Assembly (NCBI GenBank): GCA_002077065.1
Contig: NAJO01000018.1
Location: 558,001-622,000, forward strand
From: Cryoendolithus antarcticus
Lineage: Eukaryota > Ascomycota > Dothideomycetes > Cladosporiales > Cladosporiaceae
Direction: 5' to 3'
DNA length: 64,000 bases
Below are positions 1-10,898 of the stretch, one piece after another. The translations under genes and the position numbers were made by a program. The notes under the pieces are model-generated. The model did not search any database. It had not been told where the DNA came from and saw only the letters and a list, made by a program, of their open reading frames with translations. Every line of letters begins with the position of its first letter. Positions within the stretch are counted from its first letter, which is position 1.

Positions 1-268
1 TCTCGCCTTGTCGATTCAGCTCAGTCATTAACGTCCGTGTAAGTTGCGCGAGCGTACAATCCGACCATTGATAGAGGGCTAAGCTGCTTTGCTGGAGAGG
101 TTCGGGGAGAATCGAGAAGTATTCTGTCGAAGCTGTAGCTTCGGGCGGTGGGGCTTGCGAGAATTCGTAGGGATCTAGGGGGCGGGCGGAGCGGTAGAAA
201 AGGCGGAGGAGGAAGGGAGGGGTGGTGGAGTGGTCAATTTTGTCGCCGGAGGCGGGCTGGAGAGCCAT
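1..268 (-). CDS. SAP18-like Sin3-associated polypeptide, 5' part only (cut by window edge)
   Basis: The frame from the ATG at 268 is open without a stop to the left edge (89 codons), so only the N-terminal part is visible. It reads TPPFLLRLFYRS, then DPYEFS, then a block LALYQWSDCTLAQLTRTL. These match the SAP18 family, in which a short N-terminal tail leads into a strand of the type PFLLRVF, then a DEF motif, then a block of the type LQIYTWMDATLKELTSLV. SAP18 is a ubiquitin-fold protein of the Sin3 histone deacetylase complex and of the ASAP/PSAP splicing complexes in the nucleus. The start context is GCCATGG. The gene lies head to head with PRP18, 253 bp away. Family assignment is by remembered motifs; the C-terminal half is outside the window. 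Confidence 0.72.
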   Translation of the reverse strand, partial: MALQPASGDKIDHSTTPPFLLRLFYRSARPLDPYEFSQAPPPEATASTEYFSILPEPLQQSSLALYQWSDCTLAQLTRTLMTELNRQGE

Positions 269-521
269 GGCCGGGAGGGCTGTGTGATGGGAGGATGGTC
301 CGGATTGAAAGGAGAAGACCACTGCTCTGCTATGTCCAACAATGTAGCAGTAAACGTGGATGTGAGGTATGTCGGTGTCGAAGCTAGAGATGCGATGCGC
401 TCCAATGAAAGTTTGAGCTTCATATGCCAAGACCTCGAAAGTGAAGTCATCTTTTACATGTGCAGCTCCGGACTTGTCAAATATCAGGCTCCCATCTTCA
501 TATAGTGAGAGGTCGGTCAAG
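269..521. promoter_or_regulatory. Shared divergent promoter, SAP18-like / PRP18
   Basis: This 253 bp interval separates the two start codons of head-to-head genes. No TATA element or recognised operator is evident. Placement as a shared promoter is inferred from gene orientation only. Confidence 0.4.
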
Positions 522-1586
522 ATGGACTTCGCATCGTTGATGAAGTCGCAGATCGCGGCATCTGACGTCTCATCAAAGGACAGTGGAAAGAAATATCTCA
601 AGCGCTCCGAGATCGAGGCGCAGAGGCAGGAAGCCTATGCACGCGAGCAAGATGAGGTAGAGCGAGTGCGACTTGAACGGCTCGATAAGAAGCGCAAGCG
701 TGATGACGACGAAGCTGCGCGCAATGCTGCACGGGAAGACAAACGGCGAAGACTGGCAGAGGAGAGCAAGCTAAGACAGGCGGAGGAGGATGAGGCAGAG
801 GAGGTAGCTCGACGGAAGAGATTAGGACTGCCGGCATTGGTGAAGCAGACGAGCGAGAGCTTGCCGGAGGGAGAGGAGGATATCGAGGACGAGGAGCTTC
901 AGATAAAGCTCAAGGACATGGACGAACCACGGATATTGTTTGGTGAAACACATTCTCAACGCCTTCGCCGCTACAGGAAGCTGAACGAACTCGCTCTCGC
1001 ACCCAAGCTCTCGGATGGCCCAATTCCCACGATCTTGGAGCTAGTGCCAGAGAAAGACATGAAAGTCCCCTCCTCAGTTCCTTCGGATCTCGATGCACGT
1101 GCTTTGCTGCACCGTCAGCTCGCATCCTACTTTGACCTTGTGCTCCGCGAATGGGCCGTGGCTCTCAATCGGCGAACTCCAGAAGTCAAAACATCGCTCT
1201 CCGGCCGACAAGCGCTGTCGAACCACCAGACAGCAATCTCGAACCTCACACCTCTGATTCGGAAACTCGAAACACAGCCGCCAACACTCCACCTCGACAT
1301 CCTGAAAGCAGTCGTTGAGATCGTGCACCTGGCGCAGCTAAAGCAGTACGTCAAAGCTAACGATGCGTACCTGCGTCTGAGTATCGGTAAGGCAGCGTGG
1401 CCGATTGGTGTGACGATGGTGGGTATCCACGAGAGATCTGCGCGAGAAAAACTGCACGAGACGGAGAACGAGGCGCACATCCTGGCCGACGAGACGACGC
1501 GCAAAATGTTGCAGGGGATCAAGCGATGTCTGAGTTTTGCGCAGACGAGGTGGCCGCCCGAGGACTTAGGTCAGCTAATGGGATGA
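522..1586 (+). CDS. PRP18: Pre-mRNA-splicing factor Prp18
   Basis: This is a 354-residue protein without introns. The N-terminus (MDFASLMKSQI, then KKYLKRSEIE) is followed by a long charged coiled-coil region of about residues 30-110. Next come the PRP4-like (SFM) motif around EPRILFGETHSQRLRRYRKL and the Prp18 domain at about residues 200-350, with the conserved block YVKANDAYLRLSIGKAAWPI and then GVTMVGIHERSAREKL. Prp18 joins the U5 snRNP and acts in the second catalytic step of splicing, stabilising 3' splice-site docking with Slu7. The ATG at 522 is the first ATG of the frame; the frame also continues upstream without an ATG. Length and domain order match the family. Confidence 0.93.
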   Translation: MDFASLMKSQIAASDVSSKDSGKKYLKRSEIEAQRQEAYAREQDEVERVRLERLDKKRKRDDDEAARNAAREDKRRRLAEESKLRQAEEDEAEEVARRKRLGLPALVKQTSESLPEGEEDIEDEELQIKLKDMDEPRILFGETHSQRLRRYRKLNELALAPKLSDGPIPTILELVPEKDMKVPSSVPSDLDARALLHRQLASYFDLVLREWAVALNRRTPEVKTSLSGRQALSNHQTAISNLTPLIRKLETQPPTLHLDILKAVVEIVHLAQLKQYVKANDAYLRLSIGKAAWPIGVTMVGIHERSAREKLHETENEAHILADETTRKMLQGIKRCLSFAQTRWPPEDLGQLMG

Positions 1587-1692
1587 GATATGGTAGTTTT
1601 ACCTTGCATGTACAAGCATGCTCGAAAGTAGTGTGCGTAGCAACCTCTATCATCTACATCCGAGCCGCGAGTCTGCCTGGCTGAGAGGAGGG

Positions 1693-2749
1693 TCATTGCT
1701 CGTCTCTCTTCGGCTTCACCAAACCTCGCTTTTCTGCCTCAGGTTTCAGCTCGTCCCAGTCCGGCCGCGGGAGCTCCACGCCGTCTAGTAGTCGACCGTA
1801 GGTAATGCCTCCCAGTCGACTTATCGGTCTCAAGATCTGCATTGATATCAGTACAGTGCGTGACCACTTCATCATGGGATAATTGGCGAGCTCACAGCAG
1901 GATCGATCAAATTCTTATCCTCGTTGATCGCGTCCTCTCTAGCCCAGAATCGCACGCCTTCAATGATCGCCATGACGCCGGTCTTTTTGCCTGGCGTTCC
2001 TCTGCTCTCCCACTCCTTCGTGTCTAGCAACTTCCCCTCAACGCTGAACACTGCCTCCTTGACGCGACTGCACTTCACATCTTTGCAGGGCGCCGGCGTC
2101 AGCCCAGTCAAAGCCCACTCTGAGATCCCATATGGTGCATTCACGGAGGTGGCGTTGGCAGCTTCCAGATAGTGCTCCGAGATGATGTTGATGGTACATT
2201 CTTTGCTGTCGACGAGGTTCCGCAACGAGTCCTTCGCTTTGTCGAAGCCACTATCGTGCCCCGTCAGTTGATTCTTCCCATTCGCCGCATGGTCACCACA
2301 GATTGGAAGAAAACGAAGACTTACCCAGCGAACCCCACAACAAAGATAGGAGGATCATGATTCATCATCTGCGTATAACTAAACGGCGCCAAATTCGTGC
2401 TCTCCCCATCCCCACTCCTCGTGCTCAAAAATCCCACCGGCCGCGGAATAATCGCACTAATCATCAACTTGTAATTAAACGTCGCTGGTCTGCCGTTCTC
2501 ATAAGGATCGATGTCGATGTGCTCGTGCTTCAGGGATTCCCCGGAGTCGTTCGCGCCATCGCCTGGTTGCCAGGACGGGTTCTTGGTCTGCGAATATGTG
2601 AAGCCGGATGAGTCTTTAAAGGCCGGACGGGAGGCTTCGACGGTTTTGAAGTCGCCGTGAGGGTTGCGTTTGATGGCTTTCTCGGCGTCGTGCATTTGTA
2701 GATGATGGGCTGCCGGGTCTTCCTGGCGTTGTTCTTTGTCTGAAGACAT
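1693..2749 (-). CDS. Flavin reductase-like (DIM6/NTAB) domain protein
   Basis: Three exons (2749-2325, 2250-1896, 1836-1693) encode 307 residues. The introns are 2251-2324 (gtaagt...atag) and 1837-1895 (gtgagc...gcag), both frame-preserving. The core begins with FNYKLMISAIIPRPVGFLST, continues NLAPFSYTQMMNHDPPIFVV and, across intron 1, GFAGGFDKAKDSLRNLVDSKE. Across intron 2 it gives NLIDPAILRPISRLGG. This is the FMN-binding split-barrel family of flavin reductases and flavoprotein oxygenases, usually an FMN/NAD(P)H-dependent reductase. The substrate is unknown. The ATG at 2749 sits in a strong ACCATGT context. The N-terminal 75 residues are charged and probably flexible. Confidence 0.88.
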
Positions 2750-3314
2750 GGTGGCTAACAATCGATCGAGTACCCTCTGTAGAACTCGTGTAGTGAAGTA
2801 GTGGAAATCTTGCTAGGTCGATGTAAGAAACTAACAGTAGACCTAACAACGACAGTGAATTCGGAATAATACTTGATGTTCACGGTGTGAGGGTGTTTGA
2901 CTCGACCAGATGCATTTTGCTTCCAATGGCTCCAGGTATGGATGAGGTCGAGTGTGTGCACGTCATGCCGGTTGCGGCATTTGCTCATAGTTCGGCTTCT
3001 GTTACACATCGGCAGAGCATTCGGTTCACTATCACATGATCCTACCTTTACGTCTCTCGATGGCTGCCTTCGAAAGGCGAATTGTGAACTGGCAATCAAA
3101 GCAAGAGCATGCACACCGTAAGACGAGGGACCGGACATTCAGCTGCCAATGCTTTTCCAAGAAGACTACCAAACGCGTATTTATATATGCTACATCCTCT
3201 ATGTTTCACTCTGTGTGTCTTGAAGAAGAAGTGGCCTGCCAGCTCCTGACCCTGACCATAACGCTTGCTATGCAGTACCGCAGCGCTTGGTGAGTTCGGC
3301 TAACGCCATCAGCT

Positions 3315-4570
3315 CTATGACTGCTTGGCGAAGCCGAGACGGGGCGTGCTCTGCGACTCGTCGAAGATAGCGTACACAGCCTTGAGGAAGATGTCGCCGA
3401 AGATATTGAAGCCGATGCCGGCCGAGCTCTGAATACCGCCGAAGTAAGTCGTGCTCGAGACAGGCGCGAACTTGATGTACGAGCCGGGAACGGTGAAGAC
3501 GGTACCGCCAATGTTGACGTTGAAGTTGGGCAGAGTGGACGACGAGGGGAAGGTGTAGCCACCCTGCGTGCTGTCGTACTTGGCACCAGACACCTTAGCG
3601 TAGTAGGCCGTGACAACAGCGTCGGGGAGGTAGAGAAGCGTGGTTCCGGTGTCGGCGATGCTGGCACCGGAGATGCTGCCAGAGGTAGTGGTGGATGTGC
3701 CGACGCTGTAGCCACCTGCGGTGAATTGCCAAAAGCCGTTGGCGGTTGACACGGAGGTGTAGGTGATGGAGCCGGTGTACTTGGAGGAGTCGATGTAGCC
3801 GAACTGGTACGAGCCAGCTGTACCCTTCTTGAGGTCCACAGCGAATAGAGGCTTAGCGAGAGTGGGCTTGACCGTGTCGAAGAAGGTCGTTTGTTGTTGC
3901 GGGGTAACGGTGTTGATGCTGCTGAAAGCGAGGCCGAGCAGACCGTCATTGTTGGTGTCCTGGGTGAACTGTGCGGAGACAGATGTTGCAGCCTCGACGG
4001 CTTGCGAAGTGGCTGTCACACCGCCAACGACGACCTTGTCGGCGTAGACAGTGCCCGAAGCACCGGAGCCATCACCGTAGGAGATGTTCCACTTGTAGCC
4101 AGACTTGAGAGTGCCGGATGTGGATGGATTGTAGCGTGCATGGCCAGTCGACTCTGATGAGGGAGTGACGGTGGAGAAGACCCAGCTAGTTGACATTAGC
4201 TTGATGTTCTGGTATGATCGCAGATCAAGGAGACTTACAGATCGGCACTTCCAGTGTCGAAGTCCAAATTCAACGTTTGTCCACCAACAGACACGGGGCA
4301 GAGGTAGCTCTCATCGTACTGCTCCGGATTTGCAGCAACGGAGCCGCTCTGGACCGCAGCAGCTGCTGCTGCAGCGTCGCTGGGCACTGTAGCACCCAGC
4401 TTAGCGTACTTCTGATGCGTCTTGACGACCTGGGTAGGGCCGTTGATGAAGACCTTGCCCTTGGCGATCTGGGAAACCTGGAAGGTCTTGCGAGGTACGA
4501 GAGCTGAGGGAGCAGCGAGGACGTAGCCTGCTGTTGCGACCAAGGCCGCGGCAGTGGTGAGGCCGTACAT
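3315..4570 (-). CDS. Secreted pepsin-type aspartic protease (family A1)
   Basis: Two exons (4570-4239 and 4185-3315) with a 53 bp intron (gtaagt...ctag) encode 400 residues. The start [19 protein letters not shown] is a signal peptide, followed by a propeptide of about 70 residues with an alanine run. The first catalytic motif is [13 protein letters not shown], created across the intron; the flap region follows [18 protein letters not shown]. The second catalytic motif is [12 protein letters not shown]. The end RLGFAKQS is typical of penicillopepsin/endothiapepsin. The enzyme digests proteins outside the cell, usually at acid pH. Both catalytic Asp-Thr-Gly triads are present, so it should be active. 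Confidence 0.95.
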
Positions 4571-4664
4571 CTTGAATGAGAGGAAGTATATGAGGATTGA
4601 CGAAAATGCTGAAGAGTGAAGATGATGAACTAATATCTACTCGATCGAGCGAGGGTAGCCCAAA

Positions 4665-4670
4665 CTTATA
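4665..4670 (-). promoter_or_regulatory. TATA-like element upstream of aspartic protease
   Basis: The minus strand reads AATATAAG here, about 95 bp upstream of the protease ATG at 4570. That is a reasonable TATA distance for a strongly induced secreted-enzyme gene. A CCAAT pentamer on the plus strand lies near 4803. Assignment is by pattern and position only. Confidence 0.35.
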
Positions 4671-6925
4671 TTCCCTCGCTGATCACGTACCTCGAAGTCG
4701 CCATCCCACCTACTCCATTGATCGGCATCGTAGCAATCAAACATGTGCTCCCAGTGGCACCACTCACGAGCCCCGTTGACAGCCAGGTTACGCTTGCCAC
4801 CAAGCCAATAGGTGCATCTGCAAGACCAAGCTACGCCTACCGCATGCTTGTCTTTCTTCCAAGAGACACCTGCCGGATGTGGCAACGGCCCGAGACCTGA
4901 GACCGCCGCTCATCTAGAGGAGGAGGCGTAGTGGCAAGTCTACATAATAGGCATGTCGACGCCGATTGGTCGTCCATTGTCTAGCGTATCTTGTATTGCA
5001 GTAGCCCTGGGTAGTAGCACAGCTCTACTACAGGGTGCTCATCACAACGATAGCCAATGGTGAGTGTGTACCTGAGTACGACACCCATACGGTGCGAATA
5101 GAGCGTATGATCGACTGGTATATTGCGAATGACGGAGATGGCGAACGGGACTCACCCACAGCGCATCTGGAAGTCAGCTCCTCCCGTCGGTAGGTGTGAT
5201 CTTCCCGCCAGATGTGATCTGCACAGCCAAGCCTTCGCGACTAGCTGAAACATAAGCTTGAGAGCGCTTTCATTGCTTCGGCAGCTGACTTCTCCGCAAA
5301 GGACGAGCGAGGTCGTGCCTCGAACATGGACAGCTGATGGTAAATTGTGGTCCCGGGTAGATCTCCGAATCAGCATAATCTTCCGAATGTGATGGCGCGA
5401 ACCTTCTTGGCGAGGGTAGATGTGCACGCGCCGAACCTTGTCACGCCATGACCACGACGGAGCACGTCTGGACCAAGCCGGCAAAGCAATGCTATGTCTT
5501 GCAGCGGGCGCGATCCTTCGACCTCATGTCGCAATACATCATTGACCAGGTCATGCAGATGTCCGTCGGTTGGTGGCTCAGATAAGGCAGTCTGCCGTTG
5601 TATTGGCAAGCCTTGTCCAGTAGCTTGTTGCGCACAAGATAAGACGCCTCTCCTCGGCACTCGCTCCAGTCCAGAAAGCTTCGTGATGCCTAGTACGGCA
5701 GCATGAATCGCATTGGCGTAGAATCTGCATAAGAACGCACGGCGCCTATAGTGTTATCTGGCAGGTCGAACCCTAAAGGAGTTGTGAACGAGACACGATG
5801 CTGCATGCAATGTTTGCTCTTGTCCAGTCGGTCCTCGCAGCCTAGTGAGACACACTTTTCGCCACCATAGACGAGTACCGAATGGCGTCACTCGCTCATA
5901 CCGAACCACGCTTTCTCGAACGTGATACTCGCAATGCATGGCACAATGTTGCTGATTGATCGACTGGTAAGTGAGGTCGACAGGCGCCTGCCGCATTGAC
6001 TTTAGCGCATATGCAGGGAGATAAGCTAAAGTAAACCCCTGACAGCCTGGGTCGATCACCGTCGTGTACGGAGGCTTGGTGCATTCTTCCGATGCTTTGC
6101 ACCACAGCCACTCACCAGTGAAAGATTGCAGGACTTGAAGATCAACTTTACGAGACTATCACGCGCCCAAGATGTCCGCGGTGAGAGTTCGCAAGCTGCA
6201 GCAGCGCGCCACATCGAGGTAACATTGTCAGACAGTTAAGTCGTCGGTCGACGAGCATATCCGAGGCTGCTCGGTGTTGAAGCCTGGTAGTGTCCTGCAC
6301 GACATATGTGCTGGAAAGTCAATTCATTGTTTGACGAGGCCCGTAGGCCTCAGGAACTCGATTGTCATTTTGGGCAGCTATCTGCAGGTTGTCTACGCTA
6401 CATCTGACCATGTGGCCTTGCTCGCAATTGGCAGCTCTTTGCAGCGACCGAAGCCGCATTCAAAGCCTACTCACTCTCCCTCCAAGTCCGAGCACTTCAC
6501 AAACCATCGACCTCAGGGCCTTCCAGTGTTGTAGTGGGTTCGATGGGACCGACGTCTGCTACACGCCATCGAACACGCCAGCTGCTCTCTTCACTGAGTC
6601 AACAATGCTATCCAAGACATAGGTTGACTTACTGGTCAACTGCTCGAGGTCACCGTTTTGCTTTTCGTAGTTTCGCCTTTCTTTTGCTCTTTTCGCATGT
6701 GCTCATGCACTGCATGCTCGGACGCGGTATCATTTTGACAACTCGCCTGCCGTCCAGAAGCAGTCGGGTCCGCCGTCCTTGCAGGCGTGGCTGAGAGTCT
6801 GTTGTTGGAAGGTCGAAATATCGCACGACCTGATACCGAGCCTCCGAGCTGTCGGTCGCTAGGGCATTAGCGACGCCTAGACATCACGACTCTCGTCGCT
6901 GGAAACCCGTATTAGGTTCTTGTCC
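4671..6925. other. Gene-poor interval, 2.3 kb
   Basis: Only short overlapping frames on both strands occur, none with a recognisable motif or clean splice structure. The right end holds the 3' region of the poly(A) polymerase gene, and the left end is presumably the protease promoter. I see no repeat, tRNA or transposon signature. It may be decayed sequence or hold a small unrecognised gene. Confidence 0.4.
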
Positions 6926-8971
6926 TCATGTCGCGACGCCCTTCGCTACGGGGGCAGTGCCATTGGTTGTGGCACCATTCGATGAGCGAGGACGCTTCGC
7001 GCCGTTCGCAGTTTCCTGTTTCGACTTCACAATGTCAGCAATCTATCGCACATGCAGGGAGGGATGGTTGCAGTCGCGACGCCTCTCGCCAGCACCACCA
7101 AACACTTCACGTACGTCCAGTCCCGCGGCAGATACCGTGCGCTTAGCGGCCGGCTTCTGCTTTTTGACCCGCGTTGGCCGTAGCTCGCCTTCGGCGAAGA
7201 CGTCTGCTGGAAGGTCGTAGCTGGTAATGAAGTCAGTCGTGTCCATCAAGCATAACCCTTAGTGAATGCACTTACTTTCGAGCGTGTATCACTCTTATCG
7301 AGTGTACGCTCTGGTCATGCAAGTCGGAGGATGTCACAATATTCTTGTAAGCCTGGATCGCGTATGAGATGTCAAGGGACTTCGCTTCGGGCTTCAAGCC
7401 GATGCCAACGTAGTATGTCGTTGTGTAGATTCTCTGTTTGCCAGCGTCTGTCGTTTCTGGTGTCGCAGCACCATTTGTGCCATCTCCTGAATCGTTGGTG
7501 GCAGCTGGAGTGCCTTCGGCGGTCGAAGCTGCAGCGTCCTTGAACGAGACATCGGCGTCAGCCTTGGCTGTCACGTCCGCCGCAATGTCGGTCGTCTGGG
7601 TCTCCTTGACCTGGTAGTTGAGGTTGCCTTGAAGGATCTTATCCTTCTCTTCGTCGGTGGTGTACTCGTGCACCCGATCAAATCCCTTATTGAACGGATG
7701 TGCAAGTTCGACACTTCCTTGAAGCTCCTCGATGCCGATGATCAGCCTGCGAAGGCGGGCAAGGCAGAGGCCGGACCAAGCCTGCTGGGCTGACTTAGAC
7801 GAGCTGGCGGACACAACACTGAGGTAGTGCTTGTAGTCTTCAGTAAAGAAAGTGTGCTTCTGGAAGAGATCCTTCCACGTCTGCGGTCCGGCACCGCAGA
7901 TTGCGTCTGTAATCTGTTGTCCTCTGCGAAGCTCTTTCTTGATGACCTGGAATGTGGAAGGTCCGATATTGTGAGTTGAGTTCATCGATGGGTACGCAGG
8001 TGTGATGATCGGCATTAGATGCTTGCGGTCGTGGAAGCTCGTCTCAGGATCCCACTCTCGAAGCTGCAGCGGAGCGTCCTCTCGCGCAGCCAAGCGCAGT
8101 GGCTGGGGCCAATGCCATTGCGCCATAAGCCAGAAGAAACGACCCACGATCTTCGGCGCAGCTGCCTTTGGGTACAGCTGGCAGATCTTGGCGACCATCA
8201 TGGCGTATGCGACACCTCCGGGGAAGCCCACGACATTGCCGTAGATGGCTCGCCGCTGGGCCCACAACTTGATCGCTCGAAGAGCCAGGCGGAAAGGCTT
8301 ACTTTGCGGCACTGAATCGAGAATCTTGTCCGTCACTCGTGTCCCGTTGATGCACCTCAAGTCCGTCTCATTGAGTCCGCGTAGGAGATCATTGCTCTTC
8401 AAGCTCAGCGTGGGAGGTACGGATGCGACTTGAAGGCTGCAGAAGATGAGATCGATGCTGATACCGCTCAGCTCGATCTTGATGATCGGCACGCTAGCCT
8501 CTTGTACTGCGACCAGCTCTGTGATCTCCTCTGCAGGAACTGCCTTCCTGAGTAGGTCCGGAAAGTATTGGAAGAAGTCATCGCGGCTGACGTGTTTGGG
8601 CGCAACGACCAACGTGTCGATATCTGAGCCAGGTCCATAGACGCCGAGCGAGTAACTGCCGTAAGTGAAGACTCTGCCTCCGGCTTCGTCGAGTATCGCA
8701 GCCGGCAACTTCTTCGCTTTTCCCACGACTTGAACGAGCTGTTTGGTCAGCGCATGGAGCTTCCTAAGCACATCCGCCCTAAGTTGAATTAGCATGCCTC
8801 GGTTCAGTACGGATATAGCTTAACACACCTCTTCTTGCCCTCTTCAGCCGATTCAAAGTTCTTCTGCGACTTCAGCTCCGCCAGTAACAGCTCATTGAGC
8901 TTAAGGTCGCGCTCGTCCGGGGGATCGTGCGAGAGTGCCTTGTTGGGACCATATTGCGGGCCTTCCGACAT
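6926..8971 (-). CDS. PAP1: Nuclear poly(A) polymerase
   Basis: Four exons (8971-8829, 8778-7276, 7220-7115, 7015-6926) encode 613 residues. The introns (50, 55 and 99 bp) have donors gtgtgt, gtaagt and gtacgt. The nucleotidyltransferase core has FTYGSYSLGVYGPGSDIDTL, containing the first two catalytic aspartates, and SGISIDLIF with the third. The central domain (KLWAQRRAIYGNVVGFPGGV) and the RNA-binding C-terminal domain (residues about 365-520) follow. Exon joins restore VIHARNYDLPADVF and a basic tail NGAKRPRSSNG that probably carries nuclear localisation. It adds poly(A) to cleaved pre-mRNA in the CPF complex. Length and motif order match yeast Pap1. It lies downstream of fibrillarin on the same strand. 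Confidence 0.95.
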
Positions 8972-9545
8972 GACTGGGTGCACGGTCCGTTGACGTCGAC
9001 CGAGGGACGACTACGAGTGGTTTGATCTGCGCATGCGAGCGTTCGCGTTTGACAGAGCTCACTGTCGGCGGATCCAAGCGTGTGAGGGAATTAGTAGCTA
9101 TTGAAGGCGCATGTTAAGGAAGAAGTAGTCAAGCGCTGGTCAGGCCAGAGACTAGGTGACCAACGCGCGACAATAGCGAACGACACAATAGGTCGTCGAA
9201 GTGTGTGAATGATGGAGCACTTCAAAGGTCCGCGCATGTGAAAGGGCAGGGTCGAGTGTCAACGGCCTCGGTCCGCGAACCTTATTCTTAGCGTATTCGA
9301 GCCTGAGGCACTCCAATGTAAATGCAAGATCCAAAGATTGCATGGCGCGAATTGAGGCAACATGGGTGAGATGGTCGATAGAGAAGGTTGCTGTGTACAT
9401 ACTGCTGAGCTTTTTACACTGACTGTTGTACCTCTGCTCCAATCGAACGCCAATGCCCCATCAGAAGCAGCCCTTCGCACAGCGCCGTGAACTCCATACA
9501 CCCTTCACTCGTCTCCACTTCGCCAGCCGGGTTCTCAGTATCCAT
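8972..9545. other. Intergenic region between PAP1 and fibrillarin
   Basis: About 570 bp contain the PAP1 promoter and the fibrillarin 3' end, both transcribed leftward. No conserved frame or RNA gene is seen. Confidence 0.4.
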
Positions 9546-10661
9546 CTACTTCGCCCGCTCGTAGATGCCCACAACCATAGCGTGGTCCCTCTCGAACGGC
9601 TCAAGCGTCAGCTGCTCCTTCGGCTTGATGCGCTCCTCGCGCAGCTTCACAACCTCGCGAGCAAAGACCGCCTCAGGTGCCGCTGTCGAGTCAATACAGT
9701 TCGCCTTGATCGAAACCACGACACCACCGCCAACCTTCAAGAACTGATGTGCGTTCAGCCCAACGATACGTGCTTGATCCGGCTGCGCCACATCGGCGAA
9801 GATACAATCAACCATGCTGACGAGCATGCGGTACTTGAGCGGATGTCTGGCGTCCTCAACGATCGGGATGACGTTCGTGCGATGCGTAGCCATGTTGACC
9901 AGATCTCTGCCGGAGCGATGCGAGAATTCGACAGCGAAGACTGTGCCAGTAGGTCCAACGATGTCAGCGACGTGAGAAACTGACGTTCCTGATGCGGCAC
10001 CAAGGTAGAGCACCTTGCTGCCGGGCTTCATGTGGATGTCCTCGAGACCTCCGAGGATACCCGCTGCCAACTTCGATCGGAAAGGATTCCAGACGCGATA
10101 CTCAGTTTTCGTTGCGGTCGGGGTCTCGCCATTTGTGCTCTCTGCTGCGGGTGCGTCGACGCTGATGCGCTTCTCGCCGTAGACTGCTTCACCGGGGGTA
10201 AGGTTCTTGGTGACGAGGAGATCTTCCTTGCCGCGGGCTACGAAGACACCAGCGTGTCTGTGGGGCTCCTGTAGATTACACATTAGTGTCTGTACTCAAT
10301 CGCTCTTATCTCCTTGACTTCGCATACGATCACGACTCTCTGTCCGCCCTTTGCGCCAGCACCTCCTCTGCCGCCGCGTCCGCCTCTGTCACCTCCGCGC
10401 CCTCGTGGTGCACCGCGACCTCTATCTCCACCCCGGCCTCTTGCACCGCCACGTCCACCTCTGTCGCCGAATCCACCTCGTCCTGCCCTGTCACCAAAGC
10501 CACCTCGTCCACCTCTGTCACCGCCACCGAAGCCACCTGTAGTAGATCAGTATGTGTGGGACTGCACCTTACTTGCGCTTCCTCTCACCTCTGCCGCCTC
10601 TTGGCGCACCACGTCCGCCGCCACGTCCACCACGATCGCCACCTCTAGGTGTGAAAGCCAT
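9546..10661 (-). CDS. NOP1: Fibrillarin, box C/D snoRNP 2'-O-methyltransferase
   Basis: Three exons (10661-10589, 10536-10328, 10268-9546) encode 334 residues. Introns of 52 bp (gtgaga...acag) and 59 bp (gtatgc...acag) restore the conserved junction [18 protein letters not shown]. The first 90 residues form a glycine-arginine-rich (GAR) tail with repeated RGG and FGDR units. The methyltransferase domain follows: [16 protein letters not shown], the SAM-binding motif [32 protein letters not shown] and [13 protein letters not shown], with a catalytic lysine in VSIKANCID. It methylates rRNA guided by C/D snoRNAs in the nucleolus. It diverges from the uL22 gene. Confidence 0.97.
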
Positions 10662-10898
10662 GTCTTGTAATAATGGCTATACTGAGGTGAAGCCTATGCA
10701 CTAATTTATGCGACACCGCAAGTGTTCGTCTTGAAGATCGAGCTCTTCAAGCTTGGATTTTTCGGACGGAATGTGTTCCGTACTTTCGAGCGCCAAGCCC
10801 ACCCATGAATTTGCGACGACACCAACTTCAATACTGTGACTGCGATAGCTCGACGGTAGCGACACTCACTACAACGACAACAGCGAACCCGAGTCATC
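10662..10898. promoter_or_regulatory. Shared divergent promoter, fibrillarin / ribosomal protein uL22
   Basis: A 237 bp interval separates the ATGs of two highly expressed ribosome-biogenesis genes on opposite strands. It contains AGCCCACCCATGAATT at 10796-10811. The 7-mer AGCCCAC recurs twice in the TCTP/uS8 divergent promoter. The CACCCATG part resembles a Rap1-like core, but this is only a suggestion. Confidence 0.45.

Noticed and set aside
175..450. Minus-strand frame of 91 codons at the left edge
   Set aside because: It overlaps the SAP18-like gene in another frame and has low-complexity proline/serine content; SAP18-like motifs are in the neighbouring frame.
441..521. Extension of PRP18 upstream of 522
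   Set aside because: The frame is open but begins with GTG, and the Prp18 family starts at MDF...; the ATG at 522 is the first real start.
3206..3949. Long minus-strand frame inside the aspartic protease
   Set aside because: Shadow frame of a GC-rich coding region; the protease frame has catalytic motifs and this one has only Ser/Arg/Thr low complexity.
10330..10536. CRISPR-like or satellite repeat at the fibrillarin gene
   Set aside because: The repetition is codon-level (RGG/FGDR units of the GAR tail), not a DNA array.
10286..10670. Plus-strand Ser/Pro- or His-rich frames near 10.3-10.7 kb
   Set aside because: Antisense to the fibrillarin glycine-arginine repeats.
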